Below, piece by piece: positions 30,459-39,083 of a stretch of DNA of 64,000 nucleotides. This stretch comes from Gordonia phthalatica (GTDB lineage Bacteria > Actinomycetota > Actinomycetes > Mycobacteriales > Mycobacteriaceae). The first letter of the stretch is position 1. Each line of letters opens with the position of its first letter. Where the stretch lies: the NCBI RefSeq assembly GCF_001305675.1, contig NZ_CP011853.1:2232001-2296000 (forward strand). The letters run 5' to 3'. Under the pieces are notes generated by a model. That model was given only the letters and a program-made list of their open reading frames with translations, was not told the origin of the DNA and did not search any database. The position numbers were made by a program, and so were the translations under genes.

Positions 30459-32846
30459 ATGGCCGACATGCCTTCTTCCGCATCGCTTCCCGCTGACAGC
30501 CACGACCTGATCCGCATCCGGGGCGCCCGCGTCAACAATCTGCGCGATGTCAGCGTGGAACTTCCGAAGCGCCGCTTGACGGTGTTCACCGGCGTCTCCG
30601 GCTCGGGAAAGAGTTCACTCGTCTTCGGGACCGTCGCCGCGGAGTCGCAACGGCTCATCAACGAGACGTACAGCAGCTTCGTCCAGGGCTTCATGCCGAC
30701 GCTCGCGCGACCCGACGTGGACGTGCTCGACGGGATCACCACCGCGATCATCGTCGACCAGGAGCGGATCGGCGGCAATCCGCGGTCGACGGTCGGAACG
30801 CTGACCGACGCCAACGCGATGCTCCGCATCCTGTTCAGCAAGATCGCGACACCGCATGTCGGCGGGCCGAACGCCTTCTCGTTCAACACGCCGACCGTGC
30901 GGGGCGGCGGCGCCATCAAGGTGGACCGCGGCGCTCAGTCCAAGGCCTTGAAGAAGACCTTCGAGGTCCTCGGCGGCATGTGCCCTCGCTGCGAGGGGAT
31001 GGGCAACGTCTCCGACATCGACCTCACCGAGATCTACGACGCCGACCTGTCGCTCGCGGCCGGGTCGCTCAAGGTGCCCGGATACAGCATGGACGGCTGG
31101 TACGGCCGGCTCTACGGCGGCAGCGGCTACTTCGACATGGACAAGCCGGTCGGGCAGTTCACGAAGCGCGAGCTCGACGATCTGCTGTACCGGGAGCCGA
31201 CCAAGATCAAGGTCGACGGCATCAACCTGACCTACGAGGGCGTCATTCCGAGGATCACCAAGTCGATGCTGAGCAAGGACATCGACTCGGTGCAGCCGCA
31301 CATCCGGGCCTTCATCGAGCGCGCGGTGACCGCGACCGCCTGCCCCGAGTGCGACGGCACCCGTCTCGCCGACCATGCGCGCAACGCCCGGATCGACGGT
31401 GTCAACATCGCCGACGCGTGCCGGATGCAGATCACCGACCTGCACGACTGGGTGGTGGGCCTCGACGAGCCGACCGTCGCACCGCTGCTCGACAACCTGG
31501 GGGCGACGCTGTCGTCGTTCGTGGAGATCGGCCTGGGCTATCTGTCGCTGGAACGCCCCACCGGCACCCTGTCTGGCGGAGAAGCCCAGCGCACCAAGAT
31601 GATCCGCCACCTCGGTTCGTCGCTGACCGACATCACCTACATCTTCGACGAGCCCACGGTCGGCCTGCATCCGCACGACATCGCCCGGATGAACACGCTT
31701 TTGCTGCGCCTTCGCGACAAGGGGAACACCGTGCTCGTCGTTGAGCACAAGCCGGAGACCATCGCGATCGCCGATCACGTGGTCGACCTCGGTCCCCGGG
31801 CGGGGTCACTCGGCGGGCAGATCTGCTTCGAGGGCACCGTCGAGGGACTCACCTCGGCCGACACGCTCACCGGTCGGCACCTCCACGACCGCGCTCGACT
31901 GAAGGACGAGGTCCGGTCGGCGAGCGGAGCCATCGAGATCCGCGGCGCTTCCACGAACAACCTCCAGGACGTCGACGTGGACCTGCCGCTCGGCGTCCTC
32001 GCCGTCATCACCGGTGTCGCAGGCTCCGGGAAGAGCTCGCTCATCCACGGTTCGATGCCGAAGGACGCCGACGTGGTCGTCATCGACCAGTCGGCGATCC
32101 GTGGTTCCCGCCGGAGCAATCCGGCCACCTACACCGGACTGCTCGACCCCATCCGCAAGGCCTTCGCCAAGGCCAACGGGGTCAAGCCCGCCCTGTTCAG
32201 CCCCAACTCGGAGGGCGCGTGCCCCACGTGCAAGGGCGCGGGCGTCATCTACACCGACCTGGCGACCATGGCCGGTGTCGCCACCCCGTGCGACGTCTGC
32301 GAGGGGAAGCGGTTCGACGCAGCCGTCCTGGAGTACCAGCTCGGCGGGCGCGACATCAGCGAGGTGCTGCAGATGTCGGTCGACGAGGCGACCGCCTTCT
32401 TCGGCGAGGGCGACGCGCGGATCCCGGCGGCGCACAAGATTCTGCTGCGTCTCTCCGATGTGGGGCTCGACTACCTGAAGGTCGGCCAGCCGCTGACCAC
32501 GCTGTCCGGCGGCGAGCGTCAGCGCATCAAGCTCGCGACCGCGATGGCGGAGAAGGCGCAGGTGTACGTCCTCGACGAGCCGACCACCGGTCTGCACCTG
32601 GCCGACGTCGAGCAACTGCTGGGGCTGCTGGACCGCCTCGTCGACGGCGGGAAGTCGGTGATCGTGATCGAGCATCACCAGGCCGTGATGGCGCACGCGG
32701 ACTGGATCATCGACATCGGGCCCGGTGCGGGCCAGGACGGCGGTCGCGTGGTCTTCGAGGGCACGCCCCGCGACCTCGTCACCGCGCGCTCCACGCTCAC
32801 CGGCGAGCACCTCGCCGCCTACGTCGGCGCGTCGATCAGCGGGTGA
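30459..32846 (+). CDS. Short UvrA-like ABC ATPase (DrrC type, no UvrB-binding region)
   Basis: This 795-residue tandem ABC ATPase has two Walker A motifs (TGVSGSGKSS, TGVAGSGKSS) and two signatures (LSGGEAQR, LSGGERQR). It also has Walker B regions (FDEPTVGLHP, LDEPTTGLHL) and paired zinc cysteines (CPRCEGMG, CPECDG, CPTCKGAG, CDVCEG). UvrA is usually about 950 residues. The shorter length fits class II/III UvrA-like proteins such as DrrC, linked to resistance against DNA-intercalating drugs. A start at the ATG at 30468 is also possible. Confidence 0.88.
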   Translation: MADMPSSASLPADSHDLIRIRGARVNNLRDVSVELPKRRLTVFTGVSGSGKSSLVFGTVAAESQRLINETYSSFVQGFMPTLARPDVDVLDGITTAIIVDQERIGGNPRSTVGTLTDANAMLRILFSKIATPHVGGPNAFSFNTPTVRGGGAIKVDRGAQSKALKKTFEVLGGMCPRCEGMGNVSDIDLTEIYDADLSLAAGSLKVPGYSMDGWYGRLYGGSGYFDMDKPVGQFTKRELDDLLYREPTKIKVDGINLTYEGVIPRITKSMLSKDIDSVQPHIRAFIERAVTATACPECDGTRLADHARNARIDGVNIADACRMQITDLHDWVVGLDEPTVAPLLDNLGATLSSFVEIGLGYLSLERPTGTLSGGEAQRTKMIRHLGSSLTDITYIFDEPTVGLHPHDIARMNTLLLRLRDKGNTVLVVEHKPETIAIADHVVDLGPRAGSLGGQICFEGTVEGLTSADTLTGRHLHDRARLKDEVRSASGAIEIRGASTNNLQDVDVDLPLGVLAVITGVAGSGKSSLIHGSMPKDADVVVIDQSAIRGSRRSNPATYTGLLDPIRKAFAKANGVKPALFSPNSEGACPTCKGAGVIYTDLATMAGVATPCDVCEGKRFDAAVLEYQLGGRDISEVLQMSVDEATAFFGEGDARIPAAHKILLRLSDVGLDYLKVGQPLTTLSGGERQRIKLATAMAEKAQVYVLDEPTTGLHLADVEQLLGLLDRLVDGGKSVIVIEHHQAVMAHADWIIDIGPGAGQDGGRVVFEGTPRDLVTARSTLTGEHLAAYVGASISG

Positions 32847-32853
32847 CTCACTA

Positions 32854-32869
32854 GTCCAACACGGCCTAG
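32854..32869. repeat. 16-base repeat at a convergent gene junction, copy 1
   Basis: TCCAACACGGCCTAGG contains the stop codon of the minus-strand SnoaL-like gene and lies eight bases after the UvrA-like stop. The same 16 bases occur at 60492-60507 in the same arrangement. Confidence 0.6.
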
Positions 32870-33363
32870 GACGCGCGGACTATCGCCGGTCCGCGCGTGA
32901 GGTGGAAGTCGATCGCCGACAGCTTGCTCGTCGCCTCGAAGGTCCGCTGGTAGCCGGTGGACGCGATGCGCCAACCGTCGGCGGTCTTCCGGTACACGTC
33001 CTCGTAGAACGCGGCGCCGATGATCATCATGTCGTAGTCGGGCACGATCACCCGGTCCTGCAGATACCAGCTGCCGGTCGCACGGGTCGGATCGCCGGCG
33101 TCGACCTCGATGATCGGATGAGTGACGTGGTGTTCGGTGACGAGGCTGCCGCCCATCGCCTTGCGGAAGTAGGCGAGGACGCCGTCGCGGTCGTCGAAGG
33201 TCAGCGGACGTCCGCCGAGCTGGGAGCCGTAGTCGGTGTGCACGTCCTCGGTGAGGGTCGCCGCCAGGCCGTCCCAATCCTTGGTGTCGACGGCCCGCAG
33301 GTATCGGTACTTCAGCGTCTCGATCGCACGGATCTCGTCGGATGGGGCTGCTTCTCTGGTCAT
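32866..33363 (-). CDS. SnoaL-like (NTF2-fold) protein
   Basis: This 165-residue protein matches the SnoaL_4/NTF2-like fold often fused or linked to oxidoreductases acting on steroids and aromatics. It begins with the helical IRAIETLKYRYLRAVDTKDWD and continues with LTEDVHTDYGSQLGGRP and EHHVTHPIIEVD. The substrate is unknown. The ATG at 33363 follows AGGACGCTCG with a weak ribosome site. It probably follows the DUF2236 gene in one transcript, 50 bases apart. Confidence 0.78.
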   Translation of the reverse strand: MTREAAPSDEIRAIETLKYRYLRAVDTKDWDGLAATLTEDVHTDYGSQLGGRPLTFDDRDGVLAYFRKAMGGSLVTEHHVTHPIIEVDAGDPTRATGSWYLQDRVIVPDYDMMIIGAAFYEDVYRKTADGWRIASTGYQRTFEATSKLSAIDFHLTRGPAIVRAS

Positions 33364-33413
33364 CGAGCGTCCTCTCGGCCACGGGGTGTCGCACCGAACG
33401 CTAACCGGATCGG

Positions 33414-34625
33414 TCAGGCGGCGCGGGCGATGTCGGAGGAGTCGCCGATGACGACCGGATTCGGCGCCATGGTCGTCATGAATGTGTCGGCGCGACGCTG
33501 TCCCGCACGCGCGGCGCGGCGCCGACCGCCCGGCAGTTGCGCGGCGACCGACCGGACGATGTTGACGCCGAAGATCAACGGCGGATACCAGGGGAGTGCG
33601 GTGTCGTCGACGCCGAGCCGCCGCAGCGCGGGACGTCCCAGGAAAGCCCGCGCGATGCCGAGGTGCTGCGACTTCGCGAGTCGCCGCCGGAGAGCGGGCA
33701 GCGCGGCGTAGTGCCAGGCGTCGGGGTCGTCGACCATCGGCGAGGCCAGCAGTTTCGACGTCTCGTCTGCGACGGACAGGGCCGCGGACGTGTGGGCGAG
33801 GATACGGACCGCATCGCGGAAGTCGCGGGGGAGGAACTCATCGTCGACGCCGATCAGCCAGCCGACGTAGCGGGTCAACTGCGCGATCGCCTCGTACTCC
33901 CGGCGGCTGTTCAGGAGGCCGAGGCCCGCGACGCCGATCGATGGCGCCACCAGTGATCCGACGAGGGTGGCGGCCATGTCGGTCTGGTTGATCGGCACAC
34001 CCCACTTCCCGCTGTCCCAGTCGGGCATGGATTCGACATGCCTGCGGACCATCGAGTGGATGAAGCGGACGCGGATCGTCGACCGGTATCCGGCGCCGTG
34101 CAGGTCGAGGCCGCCCTCGCCGATGACGTCGAGCGCCCAGCGGGAGGTCTCCGCGAATCGTTTGTTGGATCCCTTGGTGAGGGCTCCGGTGCGCAGCAGG
34201 GTCTGGTTGAAGCCGGCAAACTGGTAGCCGCCGAGGAGTGCGACGTCCCGGGCGATGTAGAGGCCGTCCGCCCCGCCGCTCTGCATGACCTGCGCGGCCA
34301 GCGCCAATTGCTTGCGGTCCACCCAGTCGGGTGTCGCCTCGATGTGCCGGAAGAAGTCCTCCATCGCCGCCGGCGCGCCCTCGACGGAGTCGATGCCGTC
34401 GACGAGGGCCTTCTCGAACAGCGGTCGCGTCTCGCGCATCCCGGCCTCGGACATCGCGGCGACGACGCCGTCCATCACCGGGTCGCCGGCCATGAGCAGT
34501 TCGCCGAGTCTGTCGAACTCGGACGCCGATGGTCGCCCGACGCCGAAGAGTCGTCCGAAGATCTCCACACCCTTGGGGATCGGGACCGGCTGCGCCGGAT
34601 GTCGTGTCGGAATCGTCGTCGCCAT
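33414..34625 (-). CDS. DUF2236 (MpaB/latex-clearing-like) oxygenase
   Basis: This 403-residue all-helical protein belongs to the DUF2236 family that includes MpaB and the b-type-haem latex-clearing protein Lcp. The conserved Arg-rich helix is VRFIHSMVRRHV and the family core includes LGGYQFAGFNQTLLRTGAL. There is no Tat or Sec signal, unlike secreted Lcp, so it should be cytoplasmic. Its substrate is unknown. I chose the ATG at 34625 because upstream codons run through the promoter region. Confidence 0.78.
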   Translation of the reverse strand: MATTIPTRHPAQPVPIPKGVEIFGRLFGVGRPSASEFDRLGELLMAGDPVMDGVVAAMSEAGMRETRPLFEKALVDGIDSVEGAPAAMEDFFRHIEATPDWVDRKQLALAAQVMQSGGADGLYIARDVALLGGYQFAGFNQTLLRTGALTKGSNKRFAETSRWALDVIGEGGLDLHGAGYRSTIRVRFIHSMVRRHVESMPDWDSGKWGVPINQTDMAATLVGSLVAPSIGVAGLGLLNSRREYEAIAQLTRYVGWLIGVDDEFLPRDFRDAVRILAHTSAALSVADETSKLLASPMVDDPDAWHYAALPALRRRLAKSQHLGIARAFLGRPALRRLGVDDTALPWYPPLIFGVNIVRSVAAQLPGGRRRAARAGQRRADTFMTTMAPNPVVIGDSSDIARAA

Positions 34626-34681
34626 GATTGCTTCCCATCCGCTGCGTTCGGTCGCGTGATGTGGGCGACCCGTTACTGACA

Positions 34682-34715
34682 ACGGTAGGCAGATCAGTGC
34701 GATAAATCTAGATTT
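34682..34715 (-). promoter_or_regulatory. Palindrome over the DUF2236 promoter region
   Basis: AAATCTAGATTT (34704-34715) is a perfect 12-base palindrome. On the minus strand it lies just upstream of a TACCGT -10-like box (34687-34682). It sits between the DUF2236 gene and the divergent DUF2853 gene and could bind a repressor. The 227-base intergenic region shows no other clear element. Confidence 0.4.
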
Positions 34716-34852
34716 TCGTCTCATTCGGCAGGTCAACGCCACCGAGATCCCCTTTTCGACAAATCGGACCACGCCGTGTCGCGCAGCCGAGACAGCCATT
34801 CACGCGTAGCGTCTGCAGCAGAGGAAACACACCCTTGAAAGGAAGGTCCTCC

Positions 34853-35170
34853 ATGACCGATGCACGCGAAAGCGTCCTCGAGTACGCGCCCAAGGCCGAC
34901 GTCGCCGTCGTCGACAAGATGGCGGCCACGTACCGCCTGGTCCTCAGCAACCGCGACGCCTCCCTCGTCTCGGCGAGCGATCCGGCCGAGCTGAAGACCG
35001 TCCGCGAGAACTTCCTCAAGAAGAAGCTCGGCCTCACCGATTCCGACGACGACCTCGACAAGGCCATCGCCGACGTCATGGCCGCGATGAAGAACGGCAA
35101 GCCGAACCCGCGCCTGGCCGTCTACTACCTCCTCGCGGAGAAGTTCAACAAGCTCGACGTCTTCAAGTAG
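34853..35170 (+). CDS. DUF2853 family protein
   Basis: This 105-residue helical protein matches the DUF2853 family in length and in the C-terminal KNGKPNPRLAVYYLLAEKFN. The function is unknown. A GAAAGGAAGG ribosome site precedes the ATG. It stands alone between a divergent DUF2236 gene and the convergent siderophore ATPase gene. Confidence 0.82.
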   Translation: MTDARESVLEYAPKADVAVVDKMAATYRLVLSNRDASLVSASDPAELKTVRENFLKKKLGLTDSDDDLDKAIADVMAAMKNGKPNPRLAVYYLLAEKFNKLDVFK

Positions 35171-35179
35171 TCGCTCGCC

Positions 35180-35217
35180 GACCGGTTCACCGACGGACGA
35201 CCATCGGTGAACCGGTC
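35180..35217. terminator. 14-bp hairpin overlapping the end of the siderophore ATPase gene
   Basis: Arms 35180-35193 and 35204-35217 pair perfectly with a ten-base loop. The hairpin begins nine bases after the DUF2853 stop and covers the last ten codons of the ATPase gene, so it can serve both convergent transcripts. Confidence 0.65.
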
Positions 35218-35972
35218 ACCGGGTCGTCGACCACAACCGAGGTGAGCCCGAAGACCTCGCTGATCCGCGCCTCGGTGATCATCTCGCGAGGCGGCCCGGA
35301 CGCGACGATGCGTCCAGCCTTCATCAAGACCAGATTGTCGGCGTAACGCGCCGCCTGGTTCAGGTCGTGCAGCACCGCGACCACTGTCTTTCCGTCACCG
35401 TTGAGCTGCTTCAACAGATCGAGCACCTCGTACTGATGCGCGATGTCGAGAAACGTCGTCGGCTCATCGAGCAGCATCACCGGCGTCTGCTGCGCCAGCA
35501 GGAGCGCGACCCAGACACGTTGCCGCTGGCCGCCCGACAACTGATCCACATAGCGTTCGGCGAGTTCGATCGTCCGCGTGGCCTCCATCGCGGCACGCGT
35601 GGCCGCGTCGTCCTCGGTGGTCCATCGCCTAAACGCAGAGTGGTAGGGGTGACGACCTCGCGAGATCAGGTCGGCGACTCGCATGCCCTCTGGCGCGACA
35701 GCATCCTGCGCCAACAGGCCCATCTGTTGAGCGAGCTCTTTGCTGCCGTACGCCTCGAGCGCACGACCGTCGAACACGATCTCGCCCGCCCGACGCTTCA
35801 GGACTCTGGAGATCGCCCGCAGGGTTGTCGACTTGCCGCAGGCGTTCGGCCCCAGAATCACCGTGAAGCCGCCGGCCGGGATGTGAAGGTCGACCTCGTC
35901 GACCACCGTCGCGCCGTCGAACTCGACGACGAGGCCGGTGGCTGACAGGACCGGTTCGACGACGGTTGTCAC
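35187..35972 (-). CDS. Iron-siderophore ABC transporter ATPase (FepC-like)
   Basis: This 261-residue ATPase has Walker A GPNACGKST, signature LSGGQRQR, Walker B PVMLLDEPTTFLD and the H-loop VLHDLNQAA. The length and the RGRHPYHS segment fit the FepC/FecE group for ferric siderophores. Its GTG start overlaps the stop of the binding-protein gene. The two permeases it should serve are divergent, on the other side of the binding protein. Confidence 0.93.
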   Translation of the reverse strand: MTTVVEPVLSATGLVVEFDGATVVDEVDLHIPAGGFTVILGPNACGKSTTLRAISRVLKRRAGEIVFDGRALEAYGSKELAQQMGLLAQDAVAPEGMRVADLISRGRHPYHSAFRRWTTEDDAATRAAMEATRTIELAERYVDQLSGGQRQRVWVALLLAQQTPVMLLDEPTTFLDIAHQYEVLDLLKQLNGDGKTVVAVLHDLNQAARYADNLVLMKAGRIVASGPPREMITEARISEVFGLTSVVVDDPVTGSPMVVRR

Positions 35973-36910
35973 GCGAGCAGGTCCTCCACCTGATCCAGGA
36001 CCAGGCCGGCGCCGGTCACGCCGATGCCCACCATCCAGGTGTCGTCCTCCACCTCGAACGCTTTGTTCGCCTTGACCGCCGGGATGCCCGACCAGAGCTG
36101 CGTGATCGTCTTCTGCGACGAGGCGTCGGGATTGCCGCCGGGGCTCATGTAGAACGCCACGTCGCCATCGATCTGCTCGTACAGCTCCGGACTCAGTTCC
36201 ATCATCGAATACTCGTTCCAATTCCGCTCGCCGAGTTCGAAACCCATCTTCGTCAACAGCGACCCGGAGAAGGTATGCGGTCCGTACAGGCGGAAGTTGT
36301 CAGGCCGGAATCGGACGATCGAGGCCGTCTTACCCTTCGCGCCCACCTTCTCGCCGACCTCGACCGCGCGTTGATCGAGGCGGCGGAGCAGGTCGGCCAT
36401 CTCGTCTGTCTTGTCGACCGCCGCGGCGGTGATCGTGGCCTGCTCGGTCCAGTCGGTGCCGCTGTTCTCAGAGAACACGGTGGGGGCGATCGCGCTCAGC
36501 TGGTCGTACACGGCCTCGTGCCGCACCTTGGCTCCGATGATCAGATCGGGAGCCAGATTGGCGATGGCGTCGATGTCTGGTTCGGCGATTCCGCCGATCG
36601 ACTCGGTGCCCGTCAGCTTGTCCGCGAGGTACGCGGGGAAGCCCTCTCCCACGCGGACCTCAGGTGCGCCGACCGGCGTGATTCCGAGGGACACCAACGC
36701 GTCGAGGTGCGGCGAGTCGAGAACCACGATGCGCTCGGGCACGCCGGGCAGTTCAGTGGAGCCCATCGCGTGCTTCACGGTGTACGGGTCACCGCCCGCA
36801 GCAGCACCGTCGGAACTCGACGAACCGCACGCGGACAGCAGGAGGGCCAGGACTGCGATCAGGCCTGCGACAGCGATCACAGACCGCCTCGCGAGAGAGG
36901 GAGATGTCAT
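35969..36910 (-). CDS. Iron-siderophore substrate-binding lipoprotein
   Basis: This 313-residue protein has an N-terminal lipoprotein signal (RRSVIAVAGLIAVLALLLSAC) with the lipobox Cys at about residue 28. A TroA/FepB-like fold follows (PERIVVLDSPHLDALVSLG, DIDAIANLAPDLIIGAKV). It should bind ferric siderophore outside the membrane and hand it to the permeases. The ATG at 36910 gives a normal signal peptide; an ATG three codons upstream is possible. It shares the iron box with the permease operon. Confidence 0.92.
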   Translation of the reverse strand: MTSPSLARRSVIAVAGLIAVLALLLSACGSSSSDGAAAGGDPYTVKHAMGSTELPGVPERIVVLDSPHLDALVSLGITPVGAPEVRVGEGFPAYLADKLTGTESIGGIAEPDIDAIANLAPDLIIGAKVRHEAVYDQLSAIAPTVFSENSGTDWTEQATITAAAVDKTDEMADLLRRLDQRAVEVGEKVGAKGKTASIVRFRPDNFRLYGPHTFSGSLLTKMGFELGERNWNEYSMMELSPELYEQIDGDVAFYMSPGGNPDASSQKTITQLWSGIPAVKANKAFEVEDDTWMVGIGVTGAGLVLDQVEDLLA

Positions 36911-36929
36911 GTCCGGGCATATTACGGGA

Positions 36930-36946
36930 TTGGTTAGACTAACCAA
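36930..36946. promoter_or_regulatory. IdeR/DtxR iron box between divergent siderophore uptake genes
   Basis: TTGGTTAGACTAACCAA is a perfect palindrome with eight-base arms and a central A. It closely matches the IdeR consensus TTAGGTTAGSCTAACCTAA. It contains TAGACT, a good -10 for the permease gene (8 bases before its ATG), so iron-loaded IdeR would block that promoter directly. Confidence 0.85.
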
Positions 36947-36948
36947 AC

Positions 36949-38004
36949 ATGTCCAGGACTGACGCCGAGCCGCGCGTGGAACGCGTCGCACCAGCGGTAC
37001 GACGAACTCCCCGTCGAGCCTGGCTGACGGGACCCGTCAGCCTGGCCGCCCTACTGCTGTGCGTGGTGCTGAGCCTTGCGCTCGGTGCCCGGGCGACCCC
37101 GATCACCGAGGTCACCCAGGCACTGCTGGGGTTCGGCGATGTGGACGTCGCGAACATCGTCGGCACCCTGCGGGTCAACCGCACGGTGACCGGCCTGATC
37201 GCGGGAGCATCGCTCGGCGTCGCCGGCGTTCTGATGCAGGCCGTCACCCGGAATCCACTCGCAGACCCCGGCATTCTCGGGGTCAACGCGGGTGCATCGT
37301 TCGGCGTGGTGCTGGGGCTCGCGATGCTCGGAGCGGCAGGGGTCGGGAGCACCGTCTGGTTCGCGCTCGCAGGCGCACTGTTCGCTTCCGCCGTGGTGCT
37401 GGCGCTGTCGACCACCCGATTCGTCGCTGGTTCGCCGGTGCGGCTGATACTGGCCGGCGTCGCGTTCGCCGCAGTCTTGAGCGGCGTCACCCACTCGTTG
37501 ATCCTGCTCGACGAGTCCGTTCTCGACTCGTACCGCTTCTGGCGGATCGGATCGCTCGCCGCGCGTACGGTCGGCGAGGCGCTGCCGGTCGTCTGGCTGG
37601 TGCTCCCCGGCGTCATCGGGGCCTTTCTGCTCAGCTCCGCGCTCAACGCCTTGGCGTTGGGCGACGACACTGCCCGGTCGCTCGGCGTCCGGCCCGGCCT
37701 CGTCCGCGCCGCGGGACTACTCGTGATCGCCGTCCTGTGCGGCACGGCGACCGCGATCGTCGGCCCCATCGCTTTCCTCGGATTGGCCGTTCCCCACCTG
37801 GTCCGGGCACTCGTCGGCCCCGACCTCCGCCTCGTCCTTCCGATCTCGCTGATCACCGGCCCTGCACTCCTGTTGGGCGCCGACATCGTCGGACGTCTGA
37901 TCGGCGGCGGCCGGGAGGTGCCGGTCGGCGTCCTCACCGCTTTGGTCGGCGGCCCAGTCCTCATCGCCTTCGTGCTCGGCGCCCGAAAGCTCTCGATCTC
38001 ATGA
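36949..38004 (+). CDS. FecCD-type siderophore ABC permease, first subunit
   Basis: This 351-residue permease has about nine or ten membrane helices and the FecCD pattern (LRVNRTVTGLIAGASLGVAGV, NPLADPGILGVNAGASFGVV, VGPIAFLGLAVPHLVR). The last segment contains the coupling-helix Gly that contacts the ATPase. It starts two bases after the iron box and overlaps the second permease (ATGA). Confidence 0.92.
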   Translation: MSRTDAEPRVERVAPAVRRTPRRAWLTGPVSLAALLLCVVLSLALGARATPITEVTQALLGFGDVDVANIVGTLRVNRTVTGLIAGASLGVAGVLMQAVTRNPLADPGILGVNAGASFGVVLGLAMLGAAGVGSTVWFALAGALFASAVVLALSTTRFVAGSPVRLILAGVAFAAVLSGVTHSLILLDESVLDSYRFWRIGSLAARTVGEALPVVWLVLPGVIGAFLLSSALNALALGDDTARSLGVRPGLVRAAGLLVIAVLCGTATAIVGPIAFLGLAVPHLVRALVGPDLRLVLPISLITGPALLLGADIVGRLIGGGREVPVGVLTALVGGPVLIAFVLGARKLSIS

Positions 38005-39083
38005 GGCCGCTGCTCCGCGTCCAGCAGGCGCCCGAGATCGCCCTCACCAGAGACGACCGGGTGCTCATCGGTCCCGGCGACCGGTGGTCGTACCGATTCA
38101 GTGTGCGCACCACCATCGTCGTGTTCGCACTGCTCGTAGTCCTCGCCGTCGTTTTCGTTGCATCGCTGCTGCTGGGCGAGTTCCGCGTCACCATTCCCGA
38201 CCTGATCGACACGCTGTTCGGACGGCCGCCGAGCCGACTCACCGAATTCTTCGTCATGGACCGGCGGATGCCGCGCGTTCTGGTCGCGATGACCGTCGGG
38301 GCCGCTCTGGCGACTGCGGGCGCGGTGTTCCAACATCTGACACGGAATCCGCTGGCCAGCCCGGACATCCTCGGCGTCAGCAACGGAGCGTCCGTCGGTG
38401 CGGTCATCGTCATCGTCGTGCTAGGCGGATCGCTCGATCAGGCCGCGCTCGGTGCCGCGATCGGCGCGCTGGTCGCGGCCGCGACGATCATGCTCCTGAC
38501 GATCCGCACCGGACTGCACGGCGTGCAACTGATTCTCGTCGGCGTCGCGATCGCCGCGATCGGCACGGCCGTCGTCGACTACATCCTGACCCAAGTCTTC
38601 GTCGCCAGCGCGGTGACCGCACAGACCTGGTTGATCGGCACGCTCCAGGGCGCCGAGTGGGGCGACCTGACCCCGGTGTGCGCAGCCCTGGGAGTGGTCG
38701 TCGTCGTACTTGCGGCACTCGGTCCGGACACCAGGGTCGCCGAACTCGGCGACGCCACCGCCGCGGCCCTCGGCGTGCGCACCGTGCGGCACCGCTGGGT
38801 GCTCCTGACCGTTGCGACGATCCTGGTGGCGGCCGGTGTGGCCGTCGGCGGCCCGATCGCGTTCGTCGCACTGGTCGCCCCGCACATCGCGCGCAGCCTG
38901 TGCCGCCGCACGAGCTTCCTCGCCGCCGCTCTGACCGGGGCGTTGATTCTCTCGGTCGCCGATCTGATCGCCCTCTACGCGTTCCGCGTCCCGATCCCGG
39001 TCGGCGCGGTCACCATATCGGTGGGCGGCGTCTTCTTCCTGTGGATCCTCATTCGGGAAGGCGTGCGTCCCCGTGGGAACTGA
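38001..39083 (+). CDS. FecCD-type siderophore ABC permease, second subunit
   Basis: This 360-residue partner permease has the same features (FVMDRRMPRVLVAMTVGAAL, NPLASPDILGVSNGASVGAV, GGPIAFVALVAPHIAR). It has a longer cytoplasmic N-terminus than the first. It overlaps the first permease by four bases and the siderophore-interacting protein gene by eleven. Confidence 0.92.
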   Translation: MRPLLRVQQAPEIALTRDDRVLIGPGDRWSYRFSVRTTIVVFALLVVLAVVFVASLLLGEFRVTIPDLIDTLFGRPPSRLTEFFVMDRRMPRVLVAMTVGAALATAGAVFQHLTRNPLASPDILGVSNGASVGAVIVIVVLGGSLDQAALGAAIGALVAAATIMLLTIRTGLHGVQLILVGVAIAAIGTAVVDYILTQVFVASAVTAQTWLIGTLQGAEWGDLTPVCAALGVVVVVLAALGPDTRVAELGDATAAALGVRTVRHRWVLLTVATILVAAGVAVGGPIAFVALVAPHIARSLCRRTSFLAAALTGALILSVADLIALYAFRVPIPVGAVTISVGGVFFLWILIREGVRPRGN

